Source of the DNA: Reyranella sp.
Lineage (GTDB): Bacteria > Pseudomonadota > Alphaproteobacteria > Reyranellales > Reyranellaceae
Reading direction: 5' to 3'
Length of the DNA stretch: 64,000 nucleotides
Assembly: GCA_019750135.1 (NCBI GenBank)
Contig: JAIEOV010000029.1
Span: forward strand, 41,389-105,388
Part shown: positions 1-8,507 of the stretch, in pieces
Numbering within the stretch: position 1 is the first letter of the stretch
Layout of the letters: every line of letters begins with the position of its first letter
Translations under genes and position numbers: made by a program
Notes under the pieces: generated by a model
Told to the model about the DNA's origin: nothing
Seen by the model: only the letters and a program-made list of their open reading frames with translations
Database searches by the model: none

Positions 1-46
1 CACCGTCGGCAACGACGACCCAGGTCAGGGGAACCTTTCTGGGCAT
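1..46 (-). CDS. Host attachment family protein, N-terminal fragment (cut by window edge)
   Basis: Only the first 15 codons lie in the window. The frame starts MPRKVPLTWVVVADG, the N-terminal signature of proteins annotated as required for attachment to host cells (an eRF1-like fold family). A clear ribosome site (complement of cacctccc, 51-58) sits just before the ATG at 46. It is divergent from the secreted protein at 214, and an FNR-type box at 93-106 is 53 bases upstream of its start. In my knowledge of alphaproteobacteria this family often sits among low-oxygen stress genes, which fits. The rest of the protein cannot be judged. Confidence 0.7.
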   Translation of the reverse strand, partial: MPRKVPLTWVVVADG

Positions 47-92
47 GGCTCACCTCCCAACGTCATCCTGACAGCTCCGGCAACGACGGTCC

Positions 93-106
93 TTGATGTG
101 CGTCAA
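93..106. promoter_or_regulatory. FNR/FixK-type operator (TTGAT-N4-GTCAA)
   Basis: Reads TTGAT GTGC GTCAA, a textbook FNR/Anr/FixK half-site pair. Its centre is 53.5 bases from the leftward ATG at 46. An activator bound at -41.5 would place transcription start near 58. The -10 region on the minus strand (about 65-70, CAGGAT) is weak. It most likely drives the host-attachment gene. Confidence 0.7.
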
Positions 107-147
107 ACCCCGTGTTCGACGCGGCAAGAGCTACGAAGTCGGCCGAT

Positions 148-161
148 TTGATCCAGATCAT
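148..161. promoter_or_regulatory. FNR/FixK-like operator, one mismatch (TTGAT-N4-ATCAT)
   Basis: TTGAT CCAG ATCAT differs from the consensus only in the last base. Its centre is 59.5 bases from the rightward ATG at 214, close to the geometry of the boxes at 93 and 3449. It is the likely activator site for the secreted protein and the P-type ATPase. Confidence 0.5.
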
Positions 162-213
162 CCTTTGACAGGCATCACGGTCCTAGCGTGCTGCAAGTGG
201 ATCGGAGCCTCGC

Positions 214-816
214 ATGAGTTCGCGCACCCAACATCGTCGCAACCGCCGGACCATCGCCGCCCTCCTGGCGCTGGCCTTCTCATTCCTCGGTGGCGCTGAA
301 GGCGCCGCGGCGTGGGAGGTCGAAGACGGCGTGGAGAGCCCGAGCTATGCCGTGACCGAACCGGTCAGCTCCAACCTCAACATCGACAGCGTGGTGCTGA
401 TGTGCGAGGCGGCTGGCGACGCCACCGTCCTGCAGCTCAAGATCTACCTCACCGACGAGGGGCCGTTGCGCCCCGGCCGCGCTGCCACCGAGCAGCTCAA
501 GGACGACCCACGCGTCGAGGTCTCGATCGATGGCCGTGTCTTCCCGACCAGCCTCCTGTTCGCGGACGAATACGTCGTACTGGCCGATGGCGAGCATGAT
601 CGAACGCCCCTGCTCTCCGACAGACTGCTCGACGCCCTGCAGGGCGGCAAGCACCTGCAGTTGCGTTTCGACCTGGTCGCCGAGGCGCCAGGACACGCGG
701 CCGCCTTCGATGGCGAGGCGGTGATTGAGCTTGGATCGGCGGCGATCGCCGCCGTCCGGCGTTGCGCCCGCCCGCCGGCTGGCCCGTCAGGCAGCACGGC
801 CTTTGCCGGGCACTGA
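214..816 (+). CDS. Secreted hypothetical protein
   Basis: A 200-residue protein of unknown function. The first 34 residues are a typical signal peptide: a basic stretch (RTQHRRNRR), a hydrophobic core (IAALLALAFSFLGG), then an Ala-rich cleavage zone near AAA-W. The mature part is a small acidic, beta-rich-looking domain with isolated cysteines (a C in VVLMCEAAG and one near the C-terminus). The start is supported by GGAG at 204-207. It is preceded by an FNR-like box and its end overlaps the ATPase gene, so the two are probably translated from one message. I do not recognise the family. Confidence 0.65.
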   Translation: MSSRTQHRRNRRTIAALLALAFSFLGGAEGAAAWEVEDGVESPSYAVTEPVSSNLNIDSVVLMCEAAGDATVLQLKIYLTDEGPLRPGRAATEQLKDDPRVEVSIDGRVFPTSLLFADEYVVLADGEHDRTPLLSDRLLDALQGGKHLQLRFDLVAEAPGHAAAFDGEAVIELGSAAIAAVRRCARPPAGPSGSTAFAGH

Positions 817-3358
817 CCGGGATACGGCGCAGGCGCCTTTCTGGACGCTCGACAGGCGCGTCGTACTCGGCGAGCTCGGTTGCGGTGCGGAGGGCCTGAC
901 CACGCAGGAGGCCCGGCGGCGCCTTGAGCGCTACGGTCCGAACACGGACAAGCCGGCCGGGCGCGCCGGCATCGTCGCGGCCGTCGCGCGGCGTCTGCTC
1001 GAGCCGCTGTGCCTGATCCTGCTGGTCGCCGCCATCGTCTCCGCCCTGACCGGCGACGGCGTCGGCGGCGCCATCATCGTCGCCATCGTCATCCTGTCGA
1101 TCGGCCTCGATACCTTCCAGGAGGGGCGGGCGGTCAGGGCGGCGGACCTGTTGCGCCATTCGGTGGCGCTCAAGGCCGAAGCGCGGCGCGACGGTACCTT
1201 CGTCGAGGTGGCGGTGGACGACGTCGTGCCGGGAGACGTCGTGCGTATCCGCGCCGGCGACATCGTGCCGGCTGACGGGCTGCTGCTTGGGGCGTCCGCC
1301 TTCACCGCCAGCGAGGCTGCCCTCACCGGCGAGCCCTACCCGGTCGAGAAGCGCTGCGGGCCGGTCGGCTCGCATGACGCCGCCGACGCCGCCAACGCGG
1401 TGTTCCGCGGCTCCGTCGCCCAGACCGGCGAGGCCGTGGCACTGGTGGTCGCGACGGGCACGCGGACCCTATTCGGCACGGCCGCAGCGGCGCTCGCCGA
1501 GCAGCAGGCGCCCTCGCCGTTCCAGCGCGATCTGCGCGCCTTCGGCCTGCTGGTCGCGCGCCTGTCGATCGCCCTGATCATCGTCGTGCTGGCAACGCAC
1601 GTGCTGTTCGGCCGGCCCGTTCTGGAATCGCTGATGTTCTCGGTGGCCCTGGCGGTCGGCCTGACGCCCGAGCTGCTGCCCATGATCACCACCGTGACCC
1701 TTACGCGCGGCGCGTTGCGCATGGCCGATCGCAAGGTGATCGTGAAGCGGCTGGCCTCGATCCACGATCTCGGCGCCATGACCGTGCTGTGCACCGACAA
1801 GACGGGCACATTGACCTCGGCCCAGATCACGCTGGTGCAGAGCCTGGACGCCGACGGCCGGGACAGCGGGCGCGCGGCGTGGCTGGGCGCCGTCTCGGCG
1901 ACCCTGGGCGGAGATCGCGGCTCGCTCGATGCGGCGCTTGTCGCCGGGGCCACCGTGACCAACGGCTCGTGGAAGCTGCTGGCCCGTCTTGCGTTCGACT
2001 TCAGCCGCCGCCTGGGCGCCGTGCTGACCGACGGACCTCCGGCCGAGGGCCGGCTGCTGATCGTGAAGGGTGCGCCCGAGGCAGTGCTGGCGCTGTGCAC
2101 GACCCAGCGCGGTGTGGCCGGCGTGGCGGCGATGGCCACCGCCGATCGCGTGCGGGCGCTCGACCGCGTGCATGCGCTCGCCGAGCAAGGGCTGCGTTCG
2201 GTCGCCATCGCCTCGCGGCCATGGCGAGAAGGACCGCGCGACATCGCCGCCGCCGACGAGACCGAGTTGATCTTCGAGGGCCTCTGCACCTTCGCCGACC
2301 CGCCCAAAGCGACCGCCGGCGGCGCCATCGCGCGACTGGCGGCGGCCGGCGTGCAGGTCAAGATCCTGTCGGGTGACGATCCGGTCGTCGTCCGGCGGCT
2401 GGCCGGTCTGGTCGGCCTCGACGTCACGACCGTGCTGTCCGGTTCGGAGGTGGCGCAGCTCAGCGACGAGGCACTGGCGGTGCAGGTGCGCACCGTCGAC
2501 GCCTTCGGCCGCCTGACACCGGATCAGAAGTCGCGGCTGATCAAGGCTCTGCAGGCCGGCGGCGAAGCCGTGGGCTTCCTGGGCGACGGCATCAACGATG
2601 CGCCGGCCCTGAAGGCCGCCGACATCGGCCTATCGGTGGACGGCGCGACAGGCGTGGCGCAAGCCGCAGCCGACATGATCCTGCTCGCACCCGACCTCGA
2701 GGTCGTGGCCGATGGCGTCGAGGAGGGCCGGCGGACCTTTGCCAACATCCTGAAATACGTGCGCATGGGTGCCAGCTCGAACTTCGGCAACATGCTGTCG
2801 ATGGCGGTGGCATCGCTCTTTCTGCCCTTTCTGCCCATGCTGCCGACCCAGATTTTGCTCAACAACCTCCTGTACGATTTCTCCGAGGTCGGCATTCCCT
2901 TCGACACCGTTCGCCCCGAAGCGACTGCGGCACCGCAGGTCTGGGACCTGCGCGCCCTCATGCTTTTCGCCGGCGTGATGGGGCCATTGTCTTCGGCGTT
3001 CGACCTCCTGACCTTCGCCGGCCTGCTGCTGGTCTTTCACGTGACGCCCGAAGAATTCCGTACCGCATGGTTTCTCGAATCGATGGCGACCCAGATCCTG
3101 GTGATCTTCATCATTCGCACCAACGGCCATCCGTGGAACAACCGGCCGCACCCAACGCTCACCGCCTCGTCGCTGACAGCGCTCGCCGTTGCACTGGTCC
3201 TGCCCTACTCCAGCATCGGCGGCTGGTTCGGCTTTGCGCCGCCGCCGCTCACCGTCGTCGCCAGCATCTGCGGCCTGGTGCTGTTCTATCTGATTTCTGC
3301 CGAGCTGATGAAGAAGATCGCCCTCGGGCACCGTCCTGCGGTTGCGCGACGAACTTGA
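725..3358 (+). CDS. mgtA: Magnesium-translocating-type P-type ATPase (MgtA-like)
   Basis: An inner-membrane P-type ATPase of 877 residues. An N-terminal cation-ATPase domain precedes TM segments. The actuator loop has TGEP, the phosphorylation motif DKTGTLT has its aspartate at about residue 358, and a GDGINDAP hinge is present. The late TM region reads NNLLYDFSEVGIPFD, very like the MgtA/MgtB QNLLYD-S segment, which argues for Mg2+ import rather than Ca2+ or K+. The TTG start at 725 has GAGG six bases upstream but overlaps the previous gene by 92 bases; a second TTG at 803 would overlap by 14. Probably cotranscribed with the secreted protein under the FNR-like box. Confidence 0.8.
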   Translation: MSLDRRRSPPSGVAPARRLARQAARPLPGTDRDTAQAPFWTLDRRVVLGELGCGAEGLTTQEARRRLERYGPNTDKPAGRAGIVAAVARRLLEPLCLILLVAAIVSALTGDGVGGAIIVAIVILSIGLDTFQEGRAVRAADLLRHSVALKAEARRDGTFVEVAVDDVVPGDVVRIRAGDIVPADGLLLGASAFTASEAALTGEPYPVEKRCGPVGSHDAADAANAVFRGSVAQTGEAVALVVATGTRTLFGTAAAALAEQQAPSPFQRDLRAFGLLVARLSIALIIVVLATHVLFGRPVLESLMFSVALAVGLTPELLPMITTVTLTRGALRMADRKVIVKRLASIHDLGAMTVLCTDKTGTLTSAQITLVQSLDADGRDSGRAAWLGAVSATLGGDRGSLDAALVAGATVTNGSWKLLARLAFDFSRRLGAVLTDGPPAEGRLLIVKGAPEAVLALCTTQRGVAGVAAMATADRVRALDRVHALAEQGLRSVAIASRPWREGPRDIAAADETELIFEGLCTFADPPKATAGGAIARLAAAGVQVKILSGDDPVVVRRLAGLVGLDVTTVLSGSEVAQLSDEALAVQVRTVDAFGRLTPDQKSRLIKALQAGGEAVGFLGDGINDAPALKAADIGLSVDGATGVAQAAADMILLAPDLEVVADGVEEGRRTFANILKYVRMGASSNFGNMLSMAVASLFLPFLPMLPTQILLNNLLYDFSEVGIPFDTVRPEATAAPQVWDLRALMLFAGVMGPLSSAFDLLTFAGLLLVFHVTPEEFRTAWFLESMATQILVIFIIRTNGHPWNNRPHPTLTASSLTALAVALVLPYSSIGGWFGFAPPPLTVVASICGLVLFYLISAELMKKIALGHRPAVARRT

Positions 3359-3448
3359 CGAGGATCAAGGCGCAGGCGCGGCGTCGCGTGATGCTCGCCG
3401 CGCACGACGGAGTCATGCCAAGCGACGCCAGTCGACGTCGCCGCTGGC

Positions 3449-3489
3449 TTGATGGGTGTCAAAGCCCGCGGACTGCTCCGGACTAAGAT
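3449..3489 (+). promoter_or_regulatory. FNR/FixK-type promoter of the YbhGFSR-like exporter
   Basis: TTGAT GGGT GTCAA at 3449-3462 is a perfect FNR/FixK half-site pair, centred 61.5 bases before the ATG at 3517. A TAAGAT at 3484-3489 lies where the -10 of a class II (-41.5) FNR promoter should be. Box, -10 and start codon together make a convincing activated promoter. Confidence 0.7.
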
Positions 3490-3516
3490 TCGAACCGAGG
3501 CCAACGGGAGCAACGG

Positions 3517-4527
3517 ATGACGATTTCCAAGCGGCGCGTCCTGTTCGTGCTGGCTGCAGGCGTGGCGGCCCTGATCATCGTGGTCGCCAGCAGGGCCCTG
3601 TCGTCATGGCCGTGGTCGCCGCCCCCGTCAGACGCGCTCACCCTCTATGGCAACGTCGACATCCGACAGGTCGACATGGCCTTCCAGGCGATCGGGCGCG
3701 TGCAGGAGCTGCGCTTCGAGGAGGGCGATTCGGTCAAGGCCGGCGAGACGATTGCCGTGCTCGATCCGGACACCTATCGAGACTTGGCGGATTTCGCCCG
3801 CGCGCGCGTCGAAGCCCAGCGCATCGCCCTGCAACGCCTGCAGACGGGCAGCCGTCCCGAGGAGATCGCGCGCGAGAAGGCCTCGGTCGAGGCAGCGCGC
3901 GCCGCCGTCGTCGATGCCGAGCTGCTGCTCAAGCGGCGCACCGATCTGCTGAAAACCGGCAACGTGTCGCGCGAGCTCTACGACGAGGCGAAGAATGCCT
4001 ATGACACGGCCCGCGCGCGCCTCGACGTATCGAATCAAATCTCCCGCCTGACCGAGATAGGACCGCGGCAGGAGGATATCGACCAGGCCAAGGCGTTGCT
4101 GAACGCCCAGCAGGCGACGCTCTCCCTGGCCGAGCAGCGCCTGTCCGACACCCAGCTCAAATCGCCGTCCAACGCCATCGTGCTCAGCCGTATCGTCGAG
4201 CCCGGCGCGATGGTGGGGCCCAACACGCCGGTCTATACGCTTGCCCTTACCGACAAGGTGTGGGTGCGCACCTACATCGCCGAGCCCGATCTTGGCCGCA
4301 TCAAGCCCGGCGCGGCGGTGAAGATCGCCACCGACACCGATCCCGGCCGCACCTACGATGGCTGGATCGGCTTTATCTCCCCGACTGCCGAGTTCACGCC
4401 CAAGACCGTCGAGACGACCGAGCTGCGCACGCAGCTCGTCTACCGGCTGCGCGTCTTCGTGCGCGATCCGGACGATCGTCTGCGACAGGGCATGCCTGTC
4501 ACGGTGCGCGTCCCGCTCGGGACGTAG
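3517..4527 (+). CDS. ybhG: HlyD/YbhG-type membrane fusion protein
   Basis: Periplasmic adaptor of an ABC exporter, 336 residues. One N-terminal membrane anchor (FVLAAGVAALIIVVA) is followed by a biotinyl-lipoyl-like half (VQELRFEEGDSVKAGETIAVLD). A long coiled-coil hairpin (about 90-210, EIAREKASVEAARAAVVDAELLLKRR onward in heptads) and a beta-barrel C-terminal half (PGAMVGPNTPVYTLA; KPGAAVKIATD) complete it. Length and order match E. coli YbhG. GGGAG precedes the start. It heads a four-gene unit whose next gene begins one base after its stop, so it should link the ATPase/permeases to an outer-membrane channel not encoded here. Confidence 0.85.
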   Translation: MTISKRRVLFVLAAGVAALIIVVASRALSSWPWSPPPSDALTLYGNVDIRQVDMAFQAIGRVQELRFEEGDSVKAGETIAVLDPDTYRDLADFARARVEAQRIALQRLQTGSRPEEIAREKASVEAARAAVVDAELLLKRRTDLLKTGNVSRELYDEAKNAYDTARARLDVSNQISRLTEIGPRQEDIDQAKALLNAQQATLSLAEQRLSDTQLKSPSNAIVLSRIVEPGAMVGPNTPVYTLALTDKVWVRTYIAEPDLGRIKPGAAVKIATDTDPGRTYDGWIGFISPTAEFTPKTVETTELRTQLVYRLRVFVRDPDDRLRQGMPVTVRVPLGT

Positions 4528-4528
4528 C

Positions 4529-6262
4529 GTGGCGCCCGAACCGCTCCCCGCCGTCGTCCTCGACGGCGTCGTCAAGCGCTTCGGCGCGAGCACGGCACTG
4601 GATGGCGTTTCGGCCGGGATCGTGCCAGGCGCAATCACCGGTCTGGTCGGGCCGGACGGTGCGGGCAAGACCACCCTGCTGCGGCTGGTGGCAGGCCTGC
4701 TCAAGCCCGACGCCGGCACCATCTCGGTGCTCGGCCACGACAGCGTGAGCGGCGTCGCGCTGTTCCAGCGCAATATCGGCTACATGCCCCAGCGCTCGGG
4801 CCTCTACGACGACCTGACGGTCGGCGAGAACTTGCGGCTCTACGCCGACCTGCACGAACTCGACAACGCGACGCGGCGCGAGCGTTTCGCGGCCCTGCTC
4901 GGCTTCACGCGGCTGGCACCATTCGTCGACCGGCTGACCGGCCAGCTCTCCGGCGGCATGAAGCAGAAGCTCGCCCTCGCCATGGCCTTGCTCGCGCGGC
5001 CGAAGCTGCTGCTGCTCGACGAGCCCAGCGCCGGTGTCGATCCGGCGTCGCGGCGCGAGCTGTGGCGCATCGTCAAGGAGATGGCCGGCGAGGGCGTGGC
5101 CGTGGTCTGGAGCACGGCCTATCTCGACGAGGCCGAGCGCTGCGACCGCTTCATGTTGCTGCAGAACGGTCGCCTCCTGGCGTCGGGCGCGCCCGACGCC
5201 TTCACCGGCCGGCTGCGCGACCGCACCTTCCTGCTCGACCTTCCGGAAATCGAGCGCCACCGCACCCAGCATCAGGCCGTCCGCCAGCCTGAGGTGGCCG
5301 ACGCCACCATCCAGGGCGGCAGCCTGCGCCTCGTGCTGCGCGCCGGGGCGTCCCCGCCCTCGCCCGATGCGTTGGGGGGCTCGGCAGGGCTGCGGGCGGT
5401 GCAACCGCGCTTCGAGGATGCCTTCGTGAGCCTGCTGCAGGGCGAGGCGCCGCCGGCGGCTGAGGAGGAAGCGGAGAGCCTGCCCCTGCCCGCCGACGGC
5501 GCGACCATCGTGGCGCAGGACCTGACCTGCGACTTCGGCCGCTTCCGCGCTGTCGACCATGTGAGCTTCAGCGTCGCCCCGGGCGAGATCTTCGGTCTGC
5601 TGGGCCCCAACGGCGCAGGCAAGTCTACGACCTTCCGCATGCTGTGCGGCCTGCTGGAGCCGACGCATGGCAGCGCGCGAGTCGCCGGCATCGATCTCGG
5701 CCGCGCCCGCGCCGCCGCGCGCGAGCGCATCGGCTACATGTCCCAGCGCTTCTCGCTCTACGCCAACCTCTCGGTGCGCGACAATCTCGACTTCTTCAGC
5801 GGCGTCTACGGTCTCGCCGGCGCCCGGCGTGTGCGTCGCATCGACTGGGCGTTGAGCAGCTTCGAGCTGATGGCCGTTGCCGGCGCCGAGGCCGGCAGCC
5901 TGCCGCTCGGATTCAAGCAACGGCTGGCGCTCGCCTGCGCACTGCTGCATGAGCCGCGCGTGCTGTTCCTCGACGAGCCGACGTCCGGCGTCGACCCCCT
6001 GATGCGGCGCGCCTTCTGGCAGCGCATCGGTACGTTAGCCGACGGGGGCGTGACCATCCTCGTGACCTCGCACTTCATGGACGAGGCCGAGTACTGCGAC
6101 CGCCTGGGCATCGTCTACGCCGGCAAGCTGATCGCGATCGGCCGCCCCGACGAGCTGAAGCGCCGCTATGCCGGCGCGGATCTCGTGGAGCCGACGCTCG
6201 AGGACGCCTTCGTGGCCCTGATCCAGGCCCATGACAACGGCGCCGCAACGAGCTCGTCATGA
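4529..6262 (+). CDS. ybhF: Tandem ABC exporter ATPase (YbhF-like)
   Basis: Two fused nucleotide-binding domains, 577 residues, the size of E. coli YbhF. Domain 1 has Walker A GPDGAGKTT, signature LSGGMKQK and Walker B LLLLDEPSAGVDP. Domain 2 has Walker A GPNGAGKSTT, signature LPLGFKQR (degenerate against LSGGQ) and Walker B VLFLDEPTSGVDP. The GTG at 4529 is chosen because it abuts the ybhG stop and gives the family length; the frame is open further upstream only inside ybhG. It energises the two permeases that follow, and its stop overlaps the next ATG by four bases. Confidence 0.85.
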   Translation: MAPEPLPAVVLDGVVKRFGASTALDGVSAGIVPGAITGLVGPDGAGKTTLLRLVAGLLKPDAGTISVLGHDSVSGVALFQRNIGYMPQRSGLYDDLTVGENLRLYADLHELDNATRRERFAALLGFTRLAPFVDRLTGQLSGGMKQKLALAMALLARPKLLLLDEPSAGVDPASRRELWRIVKEMAGEGVAVVWSTAYLDEAERCDRFMLLQNGRLLASGAPDAFTGRLRDRTFLLDLPEIERHRTQHQAVRQPEVADATIQGGSLRLVLRAGASPPSPDALGGSAGLRAVQPRFEDAFVSLLQGEAPPAAEEEAESLPLPADGATIVAQDLTCDFGRFRAVDHVSFSVAPGEIFGLLGPNGAGKSTTFRMLCGLLEPTHGSARVAGIDLGRARAAARERIGYMSQRFSLYANLSVRDNLDFFSGVYGLAGARRVRRIDWALSSFELMAVAGAEAGSLPLGFKQRLALACALLHEPRVLFLDEPTSGVDPLMRRAFWQRIGTLADGGVTILVTSHFMDEAEYCDRLGIVYAGKLIAIGRPDELKRRYAGADLVEPTLEDAFVALIQAHDNGAATSSS

Positions 6263-7392
6263 CTGCCCTGCATCTACCCGGCCGCCGCTTCCGCGGGCTG
6301 CTGCGCAAGGAGTTCCTGCAGATCGTGCGCGACCCTTCGTCGATCGCCATCGCACTCGTCATGCCAGTCGTGCTGCTGCTGCTGATCGGTTACGGCATCT
6401 CGCTCGACGCGCGCGATGTCCGCTTCGGCCTGGTCGACGAGAATCCCAGCGTCGAGTCGGCGGGTCTCTACCAGAGCTTCGCGAGCACGCGGTACTTCCG
6501 TCCCACGCGCTTCGTCGACGCCCAGCAGGCCGAGGCGGCGCTGATGCGCGGCGACATTGCGGGCTTCGCCGTGCTGCGCGGCGACTTCTCGCGCAAGGTC
6601 GCCAATCCGCTGCAGCCGGCCGAGATCGGCGTCTTCGTCAATGGTGTCGACGCCAACAACGCGCGCATCGTCATCGGCTATGCACTGGGCACGATCGAGA
6701 ACTGGGCATCGGCCTATCGCCACCACCGCGGCCAGAGGAGCGCGCCCGCCGTGACGGTCGAGCACCGTTACTGGTTCAACTCCGAGATCCGCAGCGCCAA
6801 CTTCATCGTGCCCGGCCTGATCGCCATGGTCATGACTATGATCGGCGCGCTGCTGACGGCGCTGGTGGTCGCCCGCGAATGGGAACGCGGCACGATGGAG
6901 GCGATCATGGTCTCGCCGGCCAGCATGCCGGAAATCATCATGGGCAAGCTCTGCGCTTATTTCGTGCTCGGGCTGGGCGGTCTCGCCGTCTCGGTCGGGC
7001 TCGGCATCTTCCTCTTCGAGGTGCCGTTCCGCGGTTCGTTCCTCGTATTGCTCTTGCTTTCCTCGGTGTTTCTCGTGGTCGCGCTGGCCATGGGGCTCGT
7101 GATCTCGACCGTCGCGCGCAGCCAGTTCGTGGCCGCCCAGCTCGCCTTCCTGGTCACCTTCATGCCGGCACTGATCCTGTCGGGGATGATGTTCGACATC
7201 GCCAGCATGCCGCACTGGCTGCAGGCGGTGACTACCGTGTTCGCCGCCCGCTATTTCGTTTCGAGCCTGCAAACGCTGTTCCTGGCGGGTACCGTGTGGC
7301 CGATCCTGATGCCCGACCTGCTGGCTTTGCTGGGCTTCGCCGTCCTGTTCCTGGCGGTGGCGATCGTGCGCACGCGGCGCAGCCTGGAGTAG
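6259..7392 (+). CDS. ybhS: ABC-2 type exporter permease (YbhS-like)
   Basis: Inner-membrane permease of 377 residues, the same length as E. coli YbhS. One N-terminal TM (SIAIALVMPVVLLLLIGYG) is followed by a large periplasmic domain (about 50-190) and a bundle of C-terminal TMs beginning FIVPGLIAMVMTMIGALLT. The ABC-2 motif EWERGTMEAIMVSP lies on the cytoplasmic loop. ATGA overlap with ybhF and five bases to ybhR show translational coupling. Presumably it forms a heterodimer with the YbhR-like protein; the substrate is unknown. Confidence 0.85.
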   Translation: MTALHLPGRRFRGLLRKEFLQIVRDPSSIAIALVMPVVLLLLIGYGISLDARDVRFGLVDENPSVESAGLYQSFASTRYFRPTRFVDAQQAEAALMRGDIAGFAVLRGDFSRKVANPLQPAEIGVFVNGVDANNARIVIGYALGTIENWASAYRHHRGQRSAPAVTVEHRYWFNSEIRSANFIVPGLIAMVMTMIGALLTALVVAREWERGTMEAIMVSPASMPEIIMGKLCAYFVLGLGGLAVSVGLGIFLFEVPFRGSFLVLLLLSSVFLVVALAMGLVISTVARSQFVAAQLAFLVTFMPALILSGMMFDIASMPHWLQAVTTVFAARYFVSSLQTLFLAGTVWPILMPDLLALLGFAVLFLAVAIVRTRRSLE

Positions 7393-7397
7393 CCGCC

Positions 7398-8504
7398 ATG
7401 TGGCGCCGCATCCGCTCGCTGATCGTCAAGGAATTCCTGATGTTGTGGAAGGACCGCAAGAGCCGCTTCGTGCTCCTGGTCCCGCCCCTCATCCAGCTCG
7501 TGCTGTTCGCCAACGCCGCGACCTTCGAGGTGCGCGACGTCGCGCTCGGCATCTGGCAGGAGGATCGCGCCGGCCCGGCGACCGAGCTGGTGAGCCGCTT
7601 CACCGGCTCGGGCACCTTCCGCATCGCCGCCACCTACGACAACCCGCGCGCCGTCGAGGGCGACATCTCGGCCCAGCGCGTCAAGGCCGTGCTGCATGTC
7701 GGCCAGGGCTTCTCGGCAGACATCGCGGCCGGGCGGCCGGCGCGCCTGCAGCTCCTGCTCGACGGCCGGCGCTCCAACAGCGCGCTGCTCATCCAGAACT
7801 ATGCCGCCGCCATCGTCGAGCGCTTCAATCTCGAGCACGCGCCGCCGGGCGCCCGCGGCGCAGGGCTGGAAATCCAGACCCGCGCCTGGTTCAACCCCAA
7901 TTTCGAGAGCCGATGGTTCATCCTGCCAGGCCTCGCGGTATTGCTGACCATGGTCGCCACCCTGCTGATCACCGCGCTGTCGGTCGCCCGCGAGCGCGAG
8001 CTCGGCACCTTCGACCAGCTGCTGGTGACGCCTCTCCGGCCGATGGAGATCCTGATCGGCAAGACCGCGCCCGCGCTCTGCGTCGGCTTCGTCGAGGCCA
8101 ACGTCATCGTCGCCATCGCCGTGACCGCCTACGGCGTGCCGTTCGTCGGCAACATCCTGCTGTTCGACGCGGGCATCGTGCTGTTCGTCCTGTCGGCCAT
8201 CGGCATCGGCCTGGTGATCTCCTCGATCGCCAAGACCCAGCAGCAGGCGATCCTCGGCGTGTTCCTGTTGCTGTCGCCGTTCACCGTGCTGTCGGGCTTC
8301 ACCACGCCGATCGCCAACATGCCGCAATGGTGCCAGGCCCTGACCTACGTCAATCCCATCCGCTACATGATCGCCCTGTCGCGCGGCGTCTTCCTGCAGG
8401 ACCTCAGCTGGTCGCTGGCGTGGCCGATGCTGTGGCCGATGATGGCGATCGCCGCGGCGACGCTCGGCTACGCCACCTGGCTGTTCGCCCGCAAGCTGCA
8501 GTAA
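7398..8504 (+). CDS. ybhR: ABC-2 type exporter permease (YbhR-like)
   Basis: Second permease half, 368 residues, as in E. coli YbhR. It has the same layout as its neighbour: a first TM (FVLLVPPLIQLVLFANAA), an extracytoplasmic domain, then FILPGLAVLLTMVATLLIT and further TMs, with the ABC-2 loop ARERELGTFDQLLVTP. Last gene of the exporter unit; it ends three bases from the convergent serine palmitoyltransferase gene, with no obvious terminator between them. Confidence 0.85.
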   Translation: MWRRIRSLIVKEFLMLWKDRKSRFVLLVPPLIQLVLFANAATFEVRDVALGIWQEDRAGPATELVSRFTGSGTFRIAATYDNPRAVEGDISAQRVKAVLHVGQGFSADIAAGRPARLQLLLDGRRSNSALLIQNYAAAIVERFNLEHAPPGARGAGLEIQTRAWFNPNFESRWFILPGLAVLLTMVATLLITALSVARERELGTFDQLLVTPLRPMEILIGKTAPALCVGFVEANVIVAIAVTAYGVPFVGNILLFDAGIVLFVLSAIGIGLVISSIAKTQQQAILGVFLLLSPFTVLSGFTTPIANMPQWCQALTYVNPIRYMIALSRGVFLQDLSWSLAWPMLWPMMAIAAATLGYATWLFARKLQ

Positions 8505-8507
8505 GGC

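Noticed and set aside
165..170. TTGACA as a standard -35 for the secreted protein gene
   Set aside because: No matching -10 at 17 bases (188-193 reads GTGCTG); the FNR-like box gives a better explanation.
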